DNA of 5,877 nucleotides, from positions 1-5,877 of the forward strand of contig NCBR01000159.1 of the NCBI GenBank assembly GCA_002279285.1. The letters run 5' to 3'. Source of the DNA: Acidobacteria bacterium 37-71-11 (lineage in GTDB: Bacteria; Acidobacteriota; Thermoanaerobaculia; Thermoanaerobaculales; Thermoanaerobaculaceae). Made by a program: the position numbers and the translations under genes. Below the pieces are notes generated by a model. It was not told the origin of the DNA. It saw only the letters and a list, made by a program, of their open reading frames with translations, and did no database searches. Position 1 is the first letter of the stretch; every line of letters begins with the position of its first letter. Shown in pieces: positions 1-5,850 of this stretch.

Positions 1-800
1 TCGAGCTTGACGATCCAGCCGAGACCCGCCTCGTACGGCGTGGTCGTATCGTCGATATCGTTCCCGTACAGAGGCATGCACGCCTCGAACCGGAGCGTGT
101 CGCGGGCGCCGAGGCCGGCCGGGACGATGCCGAACTCGCGTCCGGCGGCGAGCAGCGCCCGCCACAGGCGCGGCGCATGCTCGGGCGCCACGTAGACCTC
201 GAAGCCGTCTTCGCCGGTGTACCCCGTGCGGGCGATGATCGCGGGAGCACCGTCCACCGTCCCCTCGACGAAGCGGTAGTACTTGATCTCGCCGAGCTCG
301 ACCGCGGTGAGCGCCTGCAGCGTCGGCAGCGCCTTCGGACCCTGCACCGCGATCTGCGCGTACTCGTCGGACCGGTCCCGCACGTCGACCGCGTCGAAGC
401 CGGCGCACTGGGCGCACAGGTAGGCGTGGTCCTTGTCCTTGTTGGCCGCGTTGACGACCAGGAAGTACCGGTCGTCCGCCATCTTGTGGACGAGCAGGTC
501 GTCCACGAACGTGCCCCGGGGCGTCATCAGGCCGGCGTACTGCGCCCGCCCCACCGTGAGCTTGGAAGCATCGTTGCACGTCACGTACTGCACGAAGTCC
601 AGCGCCCGCCGCCCCGTCACCTCGATCTCGCCCATGTGCGACACGTCGAACAGTCCGACGGCGGTGCGCACGGCGCGGTGCTCTTCGAGGACCCCCGCGT
701 ACTGCACCGGCATCTCGTATCCGGCGAACGGCACGATGCGTGCCTTCGCCTCAAGGTGGCATTCGTACAGGGGTGTCCGCTTCAGGCGTGTCTCGGGCAT
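1..800 (-). CDS. gcvT: Glycine cleavage system T protein (aminomethyltransferase), 3' end cut off by window edge
   Basis: Soluble enzyme that moves the methylene group from aminomethyl-lipoyl H protein to tetrahydrofolate, giving 5,10-methylene-THF and ammonia. The frame is open from an ATG at 800-798 to the left edge, giving 266 residues; the family is usually about 360-370 aa, so roughly the last 100 residues are missing. Seen in the translation: the N-terminal PFAGYEMPVQY and GLFDVSHMGEI blocks (residues 24-59); MTPRGTFVDDLLV (92-104), whose Asp100/Asp101 pair contains the catalytic aspartate of the family; VVNAAN (115-120); RTGYTGEDGFEVY (191-203); and GLGARDTLRFEACMPLYG (229-246). These blocks are diagnostic of GcvT over the related folate-dependent YgfZ and DMGDH families. 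The start is fixed by GGGAGG five bases upstream. A 100-bp gap separates it from the upstream gene, so it probably has its own promoter. gcvH and gcvP often follow gcvT, but that lies outside the window. Confidence 0.96.
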   Translation of the reverse strand, partial: MPETRLKRTPLYECHLEAKARIVPFAGYEMPVQYAGVLEEHRAVRTAVGLFDVSHMGEIEVTGRRALDFVQYVTCNDASKLTVGRAQYAGLMTPRGTFVDDLLVHKMADDRYFLVVNAANKDKDHAYLCAQCAGFDAVDVRDRSDEYAQIAVQGPKALPTLQALTAVELGEIKYYRFVEGTVDGAPAIIARTGYTGEDGFEVYVAPEHAPRLWRALLAAGREFGIVPAGLGARDTLRFEACMPLYGNDIDDTTTPYEAGLGWIVKL

Positions 801-805
801 CCAGG

Positions 806-811
806 CCTCCC
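806..811 (-). promoter_or_regulatory. Shine-Dalgarno of gcvT
   Basis: GGGAGG on the minus strand, 5 nt before the ATG of gcvT. It is one of the two good ribosome-binding sites in the window and decides the gcvT start. Its upstream edge touches the 16-bp palindrome at 811-826. Confidence 0.75.
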
Positions 812-826
812 GGCGCGGCCGCGCCG
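811..826. repeat. Perfect 16-bp palindrome in the gcvT leader
   Basis: CGGCGCGGCCGCGCCG reads identically on both strands and abuts the gcvT Shine-Dalgarno. It could be a protein-binding site or, if transcribed, a short GC hairpin near the ribosome-binding site. At about 70% GC a 16-bp perfect palindrome has roughly a 0.3 chance of occurring somewhere in a window of this size, so its position matters more than its existence. Confidence 0.5.
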
Positions 827-833
827 CTTGTGA

Positions 834-862
834 AGCCTATCACCGCGCCGGAAGAGCGGCAA
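834..862 (-). promoter_or_regulatory. Possible sigma-70-type promoter for gcvT
   Basis: On the minus strand TTGCCG (857-862) and TAGGCT (834-839) are separated by 17 bp. They match TTGACA at 4 of 6 and TATAAT at 3 of 6 positions. Transcription would begin near 827, just before the palindrome, leaving a leader of about 27 nt that contains the Shine-Dalgarno. The match is modest; the support comes mainly from spacing and position in the gap. Confidence 0.35.
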
Positions 863-894
863 CACGACGCCGGCGACACACACGACGCCGGCGA
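862..894. repeat. Tandem 15-bp direct repeat upstream of gcvT
   Basis: ACACGACGCCGGCGA occurs at 862-876 and again, identically, at 880-894, with a 3-bp spacer (period 18). Each copy contains the 8-bp palindrome CGCCGGCG. The pair sits in the gap between the LytM-like gene and gcvT, immediately upstream of the proposed -35 box, a position suited to a regulator. A recent local duplication is the other reading. Confidence 0.6.
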
Positions 895-900
895 AGAGAC

Positions 901-1980
901 TCATCGCGGGGCGCGGCCGCTGCGCCCTGGATCGTTGCGAACCGGGCGGCGCCGCATCGGGCGCGCGGCGCCGCCGCTGGGGAGCCGCTGCAAAGCCGGG
1001 TAGTCGGCCGGGAGCCCGGCCGAAGGATCGACGAGGCGGGCGTCGAGGTCCTCGACGGGCAGCGACAGCGTCACCAGGCCGGGGTCGATCGGCCGGCTCC
1101 CGCCGCCGGTGGGCCAGCGCAGCTCGTAGTACAGGGCCGGCACTCGCGTCCAGCCGGTCTGCCCCACCGTCCCGATCCGGTCGCCGCGCGCCACGCTCTG
1201 GCCGCGCTTGACGGCGATGTCACGAAGGTGACCGAACACCGTCACGACCTCGCCACCGTGGTCGATCACGACGACGTTGCCCATGCGCGTCCAGTCGTTG
1301 GTCGCGCGCTCGCGGACGACGCCGGCGAACAGCACGCGCCCCGCGCCGGCCGCCAGCACGGGCTCGCCCTCCGGCGCCGCCAACGTCGTGCCGTAGTGCG
1401 CCTCCGTCTTCCCCGTGAACGGCGACAGGCGCCACCCGTACAGCGCCACCGCGACCGCGTGCGACTCGTTGATCGGCGGCCCGGTGGGCATCGAGGCGAG
1501 CGGGCAACGCAGCGAACCGGCGCCCGCGCCCGCCAGCGCGTCCCCAAGATCTCCCAGGCGGGCGCCCTGGCGCGACAGCCACGCGGCGGTCGCGTCGCCG
1601 GGCGCCCCGACAACCGGCGGCGCCGGGCACGGCGCTCGCCAGGCCCCCTCCGGGAGCCCGACCGCCCACGCCAGGCGGCGGCCGCGCTGGAGCTGGACGT
1701 ACACGCGGCCCGCGAGGGCGAGCGAGCGCTCGCGCAACGCGTCCTGGCGCGCCTTCAGCGTCCGGTTCTCCCTCCGGGCGGCATCGACGGTGAACGAGGT
1801 GAAGAAGCCCTTCAGGCCGAGCGGGAGCGCCCCGACGATGCCGAGCGCGAGGATGCCGAGCAGCCCCAGCCCAACGAGCACGCGGCGCAGCCCGCGCCGC
1901 GTCAGCACCAGGCGCCGGAACCGGCCTCCGCCGCCGGGGTGCCACTGCACCTCCCAGATGGCCTTGTCGCTCAGACCCAC
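901..1980 (-). CDS. Membrane-anchored M23/LytM-like protein, probably catalytically inactive
   Basis: 359 aa. A basic cytoplasmic N-terminus is followed by one membrane segment (about 33-55), a short charged helical or coiled-coil stretch (about 66-92), a region with the only two cysteines (C118, C159), which could form a disulphide, and an M23/LytM domain (about 175-302). The fold is recognisable from YGWRLSPFTG, the AHYGTTLAAPEGEPVLAA block, VVVIDHGG, the FGHL motif, GQSVARGDRIG and YYELRWP. Active M23 enzymes have HxxxD and HxH: here His195 and His251 remain, but the aspartate is Thr199 and HxH has become ALY (282-284). It is therefore more likely a binding or regulatory LytM factor, as known for EnvC and NlpD, than a peptidoglycan hydrolase. 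The tail (340-359) is Arg-rich. The GTG start overlaps the permease stop by 10 nt and follows GAGGTG by 5 nt, so translation is probably coupled to the permease. Confidence 0.88.
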   Translation of the reverse strand: MGLSDKAIWEVQWHPGGGGRFRRLVLTRRGLRRVLVGLGLLGILALGIVGALPLGLKGFFTSFTVDAARRENRTLKARQDALRERSLALAGRVYVQLQRGRRLAWAVGLPEGAWRAPCPAPPVVGAPGDATAAWLSRQGARLGDLGDALAGAGAGSLRCPLASMPTGPPINESHAVAVALYGWRLSPFTGKTEAHYGTTLAAPEGEPVLAAGAGRVLFAGVVRERATNDWTRMGNVVVIDHGGEVVTVFGHLRDIAVKRGQSVARGDRIGTVGQTGWTRVPALYYELRWPTGGGSRPIDPGLVTLSLPVEDLDARLVDPSAGLPADYPALQRLPSGGAARPMRRRPVRNDPGRSGRAPR

Positions 1981-3149
1981 CGCAACACCTCGACCGGTTC
2001 ACGCCGGGAGGTCCGCGCAGCGGGCAGGAGCGCCGCCGAGAGGACCTCGAGCAGGGAGAGCCCGAGTACCACGGCGAGGTCGCCGGGGAGCAACCGCAAG
2101 GGAATCGTGTCCACCATGTAGATGCTGGCGATATCGGGAGGGAAGTGGGGGATGCCGAGCGCGGTCAGCACGAGAACGATGGCGATCCCCCCCGCGAGAC
2201 CGGCCACGACCCCGGCCCCGCCCAGGACACCGCCCGCCAGCAACAGCGTGCGCCGCACCAGGCGGGGGGGCGCTCCGAGCGCGAGCAGCACGCCGAACTC
2301 GCGCCGCTTCTCCGTGACCAGCACGACCAGGGCCGATGCGACCTCGAACGCGCCCACCCCGAGCACGAGCGACAGGACGAGGCCGAGGGAGATCTTCTGC
2401 CAGCGCAGGGCCGCGAAGAGGTTGCGGTTGCTCTCCTGCCACGTCGTGACGATCGCCCCGTTCCCGCACGCCTCCTCGACGCGGTCGCGCAGCGCCGCGG
2501 CGCGGTCCGGATCGGCGACCCACACCTCCAGGCCCCCGTTCGGCAACCCCGGCACCCGCCGCCGGAGGCCGTCGAGGCTGGTCATCACGAAGCGCTCGTC
2601 GAGCTCCGCGAAACCGCTGTCGAACACCTGCCCGACGACGACCGGCACGCCGCGGGGCATCCCGGAGGTGACGACCTGGAGCGAGAGCAGGTCGCCCTTT
2701 CGCACCGCGAGCTTGCGCGCGACGCCGCGTCCGATCGCGACCGTGAGCGGGCCGGAGGCGCCGCGGCCGTCAAGAGCGACGAACGGCGGCGGGACGTCGC
2801 TCGCACGGACGCTCACGAGCTCGGCGCCGCCGCTGGGCGGAAAGAGCATCCCGGGGAGGTAGACGACCGGACCGACCCGAACCACGCCCGGGATCCGCGC
2901 AACGCGCGCCGCGGCGGCCGCGCTCGCCTCGACCGACGCGCCGGGCGGCAGCAGTGCGACCAGGTGTCCGCTGGCGGCCAGCACACCGTCGCGGAGGGCG
3001 CCCGTGTAGCCGCTCATCAGCGCCAGCACGACGACGAGCGACGCGGTACCCAGCGCCACGGCCACGAGCGCGGCGAGCGCGCTCGTCCGCAGCAGCGACG
3101 TTCCCCGCCGCCGCAGCAACCGCACCGCAAGAAACCACGCCATCCGCAC
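1971..3149 (-). CDS. LolC/LolE-like ABC transporter permease (FtsX superfamily)
   Basis: 392 aa inner-membrane permease with the four-helix MacB/LolCE layout: TM1 at about 22-46, a large extracytoplasmic domain at about 47-250, then TM2 (about 254-278), TM3 (about 300-329) and TM4 (about 354-377). In LolCDE, such subunits extract lipoproteins from the inner membrane for delivery to the LolA chaperone. LolC/E-type sequence includes GQVFDSGFAELDERFVMTSL (173-192), TTWQESNRNLFAAL (235-248), the cytoplasmic EKRREFGVLLALGAPP (280-295), which is the coupling-helix region facing the ATPase, and DTIPLRLLPGD (347-357). At 392 aa it fits LolC/E (about 400-415) better than FtsX (about 300-350). GTG at 3149 is chosen because TAGAAT lies 6 nt upstream, suiting a leaderless start; ATG at 3143 is the alternative. 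No LolD-type ATPase is adjacent. The substrate could be lipoproteins or, given the downstream LytM gene, control of cell-wall enzymes. Confidence 0.88.
   Translation of the reverse strand: MRMAWFLAVRLLRRRGTSLLRTSALAALVAVALGTASLVVVLALMSGYTGALRDGVLAASGHLVALLPPGASVEASAAAAARVARIPGVVRVGPVVYLPGMLFPPSGGAELVSVRASDVPPPFVALDGRGASGPLTVAIGRGVARKLAVRKGDLLSLQVVTSGMPRGVPVVVGQVFDSGFAELDERFVMTSLDGLRRRVPGLPNGGLEVWVADPDRAAALRDRVEEACGNGAIVTTWQESNRNLFAALRWQKISLGLVLSLVLGVGAFEVASALVVLVTEKRREFGVLLALGAPPRLVRRTLLLAGGVLGGAGVVAGLAGGIAIVLVLTALGIPHFPPDIASIYMVDTIPLRLLPGDLAVVLGLSLLEVLSAALLPAARTSRREPVEVLRWV
1986..1991 (-). promoter_or_regulatory. Shine-Dalgarno of the LytM-like gene, inside the permease gene
   Basis: GAGGTG on the minus strand, 5 nt before the GTG start at 1980 and embedded in the last codons of the permease. 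With the 10-nt stop/start overlap it supports the GTG start and coupled translation of the two proteins. Confidence 0.65.
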
Positions 3150-3155
3150 CCGGGG

Positions 3156-3161
3156 ATTCTA
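3156..3161 (-). promoter_or_regulatory. Likely -10 box for the permease-LytM unit, leaderless geometry
   Basis: TAGAAT matches TATAAT at 5 of 6 positions and is followed by exactly 6 nt (CCCCGG) before GTG at 3149. Transcription would therefore start at, or within a base of, the start codon. No clear -35 hexamer is visible 16-18 bp upstream. The 49-bp gap to the upstream stop (3150-3198) holds this box and no convincing terminator. Confidence 0.45.
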
Positions 3162-3198
3162 GTCCCTAAAGCTCTCCCCCCGGGCGAGACGACCAACC

Positions 3199-4449
3199 CT
3201 AAGCGGTTCCAGCGTTTGGCGAAGAGATGCCGGCCGTCCGGCGAGCCAACCCGATCGCAGCCACCGTCCCGACTCCGATTAGGAGCAGCACCAGGGCATC
3301 GCGGAGCGCCGGCTCCCACTCGGCGAGCGCCCAGACGCTGCCGAACACCCACCCCCACACCCCGGCCACCGCCACCCCCGTCCCCGAGCCGCGCTCGACG
3401 GCGGCGGCCGCCACCACCGCCAGCGCGACCCCGAGCCAGGGACCGGCGAACCCGACCGCCGCCACGCCCAGCAGGGCCAGCACCGCGGCGCGCGCCCGGC
3501 CGGCCGGCCTTGCCAGCTCGCGCAGGCCGTCCCCCGCGAGGCCCATCAGCCACCCGAGCAGCACCGCGAGCGCCGCCAGCGCCGGAAGCCGGAGCGGCAA
3601 GCCGGCGACGCCCAATAGCCACGGCGCGGGCTGCACCCGTCCGGCGACGACGCCGGCGGCGAGCCCGATCGCGAGCCAGCCGGCCGCGGGCCGGCCCGCG
3701 ACGGCAGGGAAGCGTTGCGCGGCGAACGCGAGCGCCCCGAGGAGGAGCGTCGCCGCCGCCCCGAACGCCAGCTCGCCCACCCACGGCCGCACGCCGGCCT
3801 GGAACGCCGGTTGCGCCAGCGCCGAGAGTTGCGGCAGCAACGGCACGAGCGCGAGCGCCGACCAGCCCACCGCCTGCCGCCAGACGCGGCTCGGCACGCC
3901 GGGCACCAGGTGGCGCACGGCCGCCCCCGCGAGCAGCAGGCCTGCGAGCACGGCCCCCGCGGCCGGATTCCCACGGCGGGGGTTGGCCGGGAGATCGCCG
4001 CCCGCCGGCAGCGCACCGAGGACGCGGGTGCCGGTCAGCAGCCAGTCGCGGCGGCCGAGGTGCTCCCGGCCCTGTGCCACGCCGTCGTCACGGCCGGCCA
4101 GCGCGCTCGCGGCGCGCCGGGAGAGCCTGACCCCGGGGAGCCACGACGCGGCTTCGATCCGCCAGCGCACCTCGCCGGGTCCGTCCGGCACCCAGGCGCG
4201 GACGAGCCACATCCCATGCGCAGGCTGCCACGTCAACGTCCAGCCGTCGTTCACCCGTTCCCAGCCACGCACCTTGCCCCAGGGGAGACCCAGGGACGGC
4301 AGGTCATCCTCCGCCCGCTCGGCTGCCGCCGCCGGTGGTTGCGACGCCGGCGGCTCCGGAGGCATCGCCGGCACCCACAAGGCGGCGGCCGCGAGCGCGA
4401 TCGCGGCCGCGGCGGCCGAGAGCGTTCTCACGCGCGCCGGCGCGGCCAT
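3199..4449 (-). CDS. Polytopic membrane protein of unknown function
   Basis: 416 aa; I do not recognise a named family. An N-terminal signal-anchor (about 8-27) is followed by a Pro/Ala-rich linker (28-45), a Trp-rich soluble domain (about 48-160; WERVNDGWTLTW, MWLVRAWVP, EVRWRIEAASWLPGV), and about eight to nine hydrophobic segments between 163 and 402. The soluble domain is probably extracytoplasmic. WEPALRDAL (378-386) resembles EEPLLRGAL of the upstream CPBP protein, but only 30 residues follow, too few for a CPBP active site. ATG at 4449 is chosen: it overlaps the upstream CDS by 22 nt and has a weak GGTG 8 nt before it. GTG at 4431 would give a GTGA-type 4-nt overlap and is a real alternative. 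The frame stays open further upstream, but that would run for 500 bases out of frame through the CPBP gene. The overlap suggests co-expression with that gene. Confidence 0.75.
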   Translation of the reverse strand: MAAPARVRTLSAAAAAIALAAAALWVPAMPPEPPASQPPAAAAERAEDDLPSLGLPWGKVRGWERVNDGWTLTWQPAHGMWLVRAWVPDGPGEVRWRIEAASWLPGVRLSRRAASALAGRDDGVAQGREHLGRRDWLLTGTRVLGALPAGGDLPANPRRGNPAAGAVLAGLLLAGAAVRHLVPGVPSRVWRQAVGWSALALVPLLPQLSALAQPAFQAGVRPWVGELAFGAAATLLLGALAFAAQRFPAVAGRPAAGWLAIGLAAGVVAGRVQPAPWLLGVAGLPLRLPALAALAVLLGWLMGLAGDGLRELARPAGRARAAVLALLGVAAVGFAGPWLGVALAVVAAAAVERGSGTGVAVAGVWGWVFGSVWALAEWEPALRDALVLLLIGVGTVAAIGLARRTAGISSPNAGTA

Positions 4450-5813
4450 AGCAGCAGCACCGTCCCGAACGCGACGCCGAGCAGCGCGACGCGGTCCCAC
4501 CCCGGGCCGGCCGGGAACGCCGCCCGCTGCACCAGAGCCTCGCACGTCCCGCGCGCGAGCACGGCGCCCCCGACGCCGGCGAACCTCGCCACCACCGCAA
4601 GACCGAGCTGCAGCGCGACCCCGAGACCGATCGACGCCAGCAGCGGAACCGAAGGCTCGGGGTGGAGCAGCGCCCCGATCGGCGCCGCGAGCAGCGCCGC
4701 GCCCCACCACCCCAGCAACGGCGCCGCGAAGGCGGGGAGCGCTCCGCGCAGCAAAGGCTCCTCCACCAGCGCAGGCAGCCAGGCGTCGGCCAGCTGGCGC
4801 TCCCAGCCGGTGTCCGACGGAACCGGGGAGGTCACCGGCACCCAGCCGCCGGCGCCGAGGATGACCGTGCCCCCCGCCAGCGTCGCCGCCGCGAGCGCCA
4901 CCCCGGCCGCGGGCCCGAAACTCAGGCGCGTCGGAGGGAGATCCGTCCACCCCGGCAACAGCGCGACGACCGCCGCCAGGATCACGCCCTGGACCGGCGC
5001 CGCCGCCAGAGCGTCCGCCGCGAAGCTGCCCGCGACGGCGACCACGATGCCGTACACGAGGCCGCGCACGAGTGCGGTCGACTCGCGATACGCGACCGCC
5101 TCGGCGCCCGCGATCAGGACCCCGATCACCACGATTGCCAGGCCGAGCAGCGCCGGCCGGCGCAGCAGGCGCAACTCAGCCATCCGTCCGGTCACTACCC
5201 CGAGGTCGGTCCCCAGGGGGTGCACGGAGCGCCTCCACGAGACAACCGACGAGCCGGCGATTTCCAGCTCCAGGTCGCGCCGCCACCCGGGCGGCAGCGG
5301 CCCGCTGCCGCCGACGAACCATGCCCGTTCCCAGGTGTGCCCGCCCTCCCGCCAGCTCTGCGCGCGCACCAGCCGCCAGCTCGAGGGGTCCGGCACCGCC
5401 TGCGCGACGGCGGCCACCACGCGCGCCGTCGCGAGCGACGGGAAGAGGTCGGGACCCGGCGTCTCAGGGACGGGCCGCCGCAGCGACCACACCACGCCGT
5501 CCACGGTCACCTGCGCCTCGCCGCCGCCCGGGAACACCAGACGCCAGCGCACGGCGCCGCCCTCGCCGCGCGCGAGTTGCGCCCCGGCCGGCCCAGGACG
5601 CGCGCGCTCGAGCGCCCACGCCAGCTCCTGGTCCCCCTCGAAGGTCGCGACCGGCTCGCCCAACGGGGCGTACCCGAGGCGTTCCATGGCGGCGCGGGCA
5701 ACAGCCGCCGCCTTGGCCTCGCCCGGCACGCCGCGGCCGCGGACCAGAGCCACGGCGCCGGCGGCAGCGACGGCCGCCGCCACGACCCGGAGGACATACC
5801 CGAACCGAATCAC
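4428..5813 (-). CDS. CPBP-family (CAAX protease/Rce1-like) intramembrane protease-like protein with N-terminal soluble domain
   Basis: 461 aa. An N-terminal membrane anchor (about 8-24) is followed by a soluble domain, probably extracytoplasmic (about 30-210), that looks like two similar alpha/beta halves (RWRLVFPGGGEAQVTVDG near 89-106; the second half near 146-195). About eight hydrophobic segments follow from 218 to the end. CPBP motif 1 is clear: LVEEPLLRGALP (349-360; Glu351, Glu352, Arg356). Motif 2 supplies His384, 33 residues after Glu351, though the usual FxxxH Phe is Gly380. The third motif, normally HxxxN/D, appears to be RGTCE (421-425), so the second metal-binding His and the Asn are absent; no other His lies in the membrane domain. 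Activity is therefore uncertain. CPBP proteins are intramembrane endopeptidases or non-catalytic scaffolds; the substrate here is unknown. GTG at 5813 is chosen because TAGACT lies 7 nt upstream. Confidence 0.85.
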   Translation of the reverse strand: MIRFGYVLRVVAAAVAAAGAVALVRGRGVPGEAKAAAVARAAMERLGYAPLGEPVATFEGDQELAWALERARPGPAGAQLARGEGGAVRWRLVFPGGGEAQVTVDGVVWSLRRPVPETPGPDLFPSLATARVVAAVAQAVPDPSSWRLVRAQSWREGGHTWERAWFVGGSGPLPPGWRRDLELEIAGSSVVSWRRSVHPLGTDLGVVTGRMAELRLLRRPALLGLAIVVIGVLIAGAEAVAYRESTALVRGLVYGIVVAVAGSFAADALAAAPVQGVILAAVVALLPGWTDLPPTRLSFGPAAGVALAAATLAGGTVILGAGGWVPVTSPVPSDTGWERQLADAWLPALVEEPLLRGALPAFAAPLLGWWGAALLAAPIGALLHPEPSVPLLASIGLGVALQLGLAVVARFAGVGGAVLARGTCEALVQRAAFPAGPGWDRVALLGVAFGTVLLLWPRRRA

Positions 5814-5820
5814 TGCCGCC

Positions 5821-5850
5821 AGTCTACGGCACCGCTCCGCGATTGCCCAA
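5821..5850 (-). promoter_or_regulatory. Possible promoter for the CPBP unit, leaderless geometry
   Basis: On the minus strand TTGGGC (5845-5850) and TAGACT (5821-5826) are separated by 18 bp. The -10 box matches TATAAT at 4 of 6 and ends 7 nt before GTG at 5813, so transcripts would begin at or beside the start codon. A second TTGGGC lies at 5864-5869. The rest of the right margin (5814-5877) shows nothing else I can call. Confidence 0.35.

Noticed and set aside
862..894. CRISPR-like array
   Set aside because: Only two 15-bp copies with a 3-bp spacer; no third unit and no cas genes.
801..900. Glycine riboswitch ahead of gcvT
   Set aside because: The gap is only 100 bp, is occupied by the repeat, possible promoter and palindrome, and shows none of the paired-aptamer structure expected of that riboswitch class.
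433..2121. Long open frame on the plus strand (562 codons) across gcvT and the LytM gene
   Set aside because: It lies opposite two genes with clear family motifs, is rich in Arg, Ala, Pro and Gly as expected from antisense GC-rich DNA, and has no recognisable domain.
3171..3190. Inverted repeat (TCTC ... GAGA with CCC/GGG) as a terminator after the unknown membrane gene
   Set aside because: Only a 4-bp outer stem with a mismatch inside, almost no loop if the CCC/GGG pairs, and no T-run downstream.
3498..3509. GGCCGGCCGGCC palindromic run
   Set aside because: Lies inside coding sequence for a Gly-Arg-Pro-Ala stretch and is explained by GC-rich codons.
2145..4130. Long plus-strand open frame (661 codons) spanning the permease and the unknown membrane gene
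   Set aside because: Low-complexity Arg/Pro/Ala composition, crosses two genes and an intergenic start region, and shows no motif. High GC makes stop codons rare, which explains its length.
3227..4864. Plus-strand open frame (545 codons) opposite the unknown membrane gene and the end of the CPBP gene
   Set aside because: Ser/Thr/Ala/Pro/Arg-rich shadow of the hydrophobic minus-strand protein; no start signal or domain.
4450..4950. N-terminal extension of the unknown membrane gene upstream of 4449
   Set aside because: It would overlap the conserved core of the CPBP gene out of frame for 500 bases, and the extra sequence is Arg/Gly/Ala-rich with no domain. The signal-anchor right after 4449 fits a real N-terminus.
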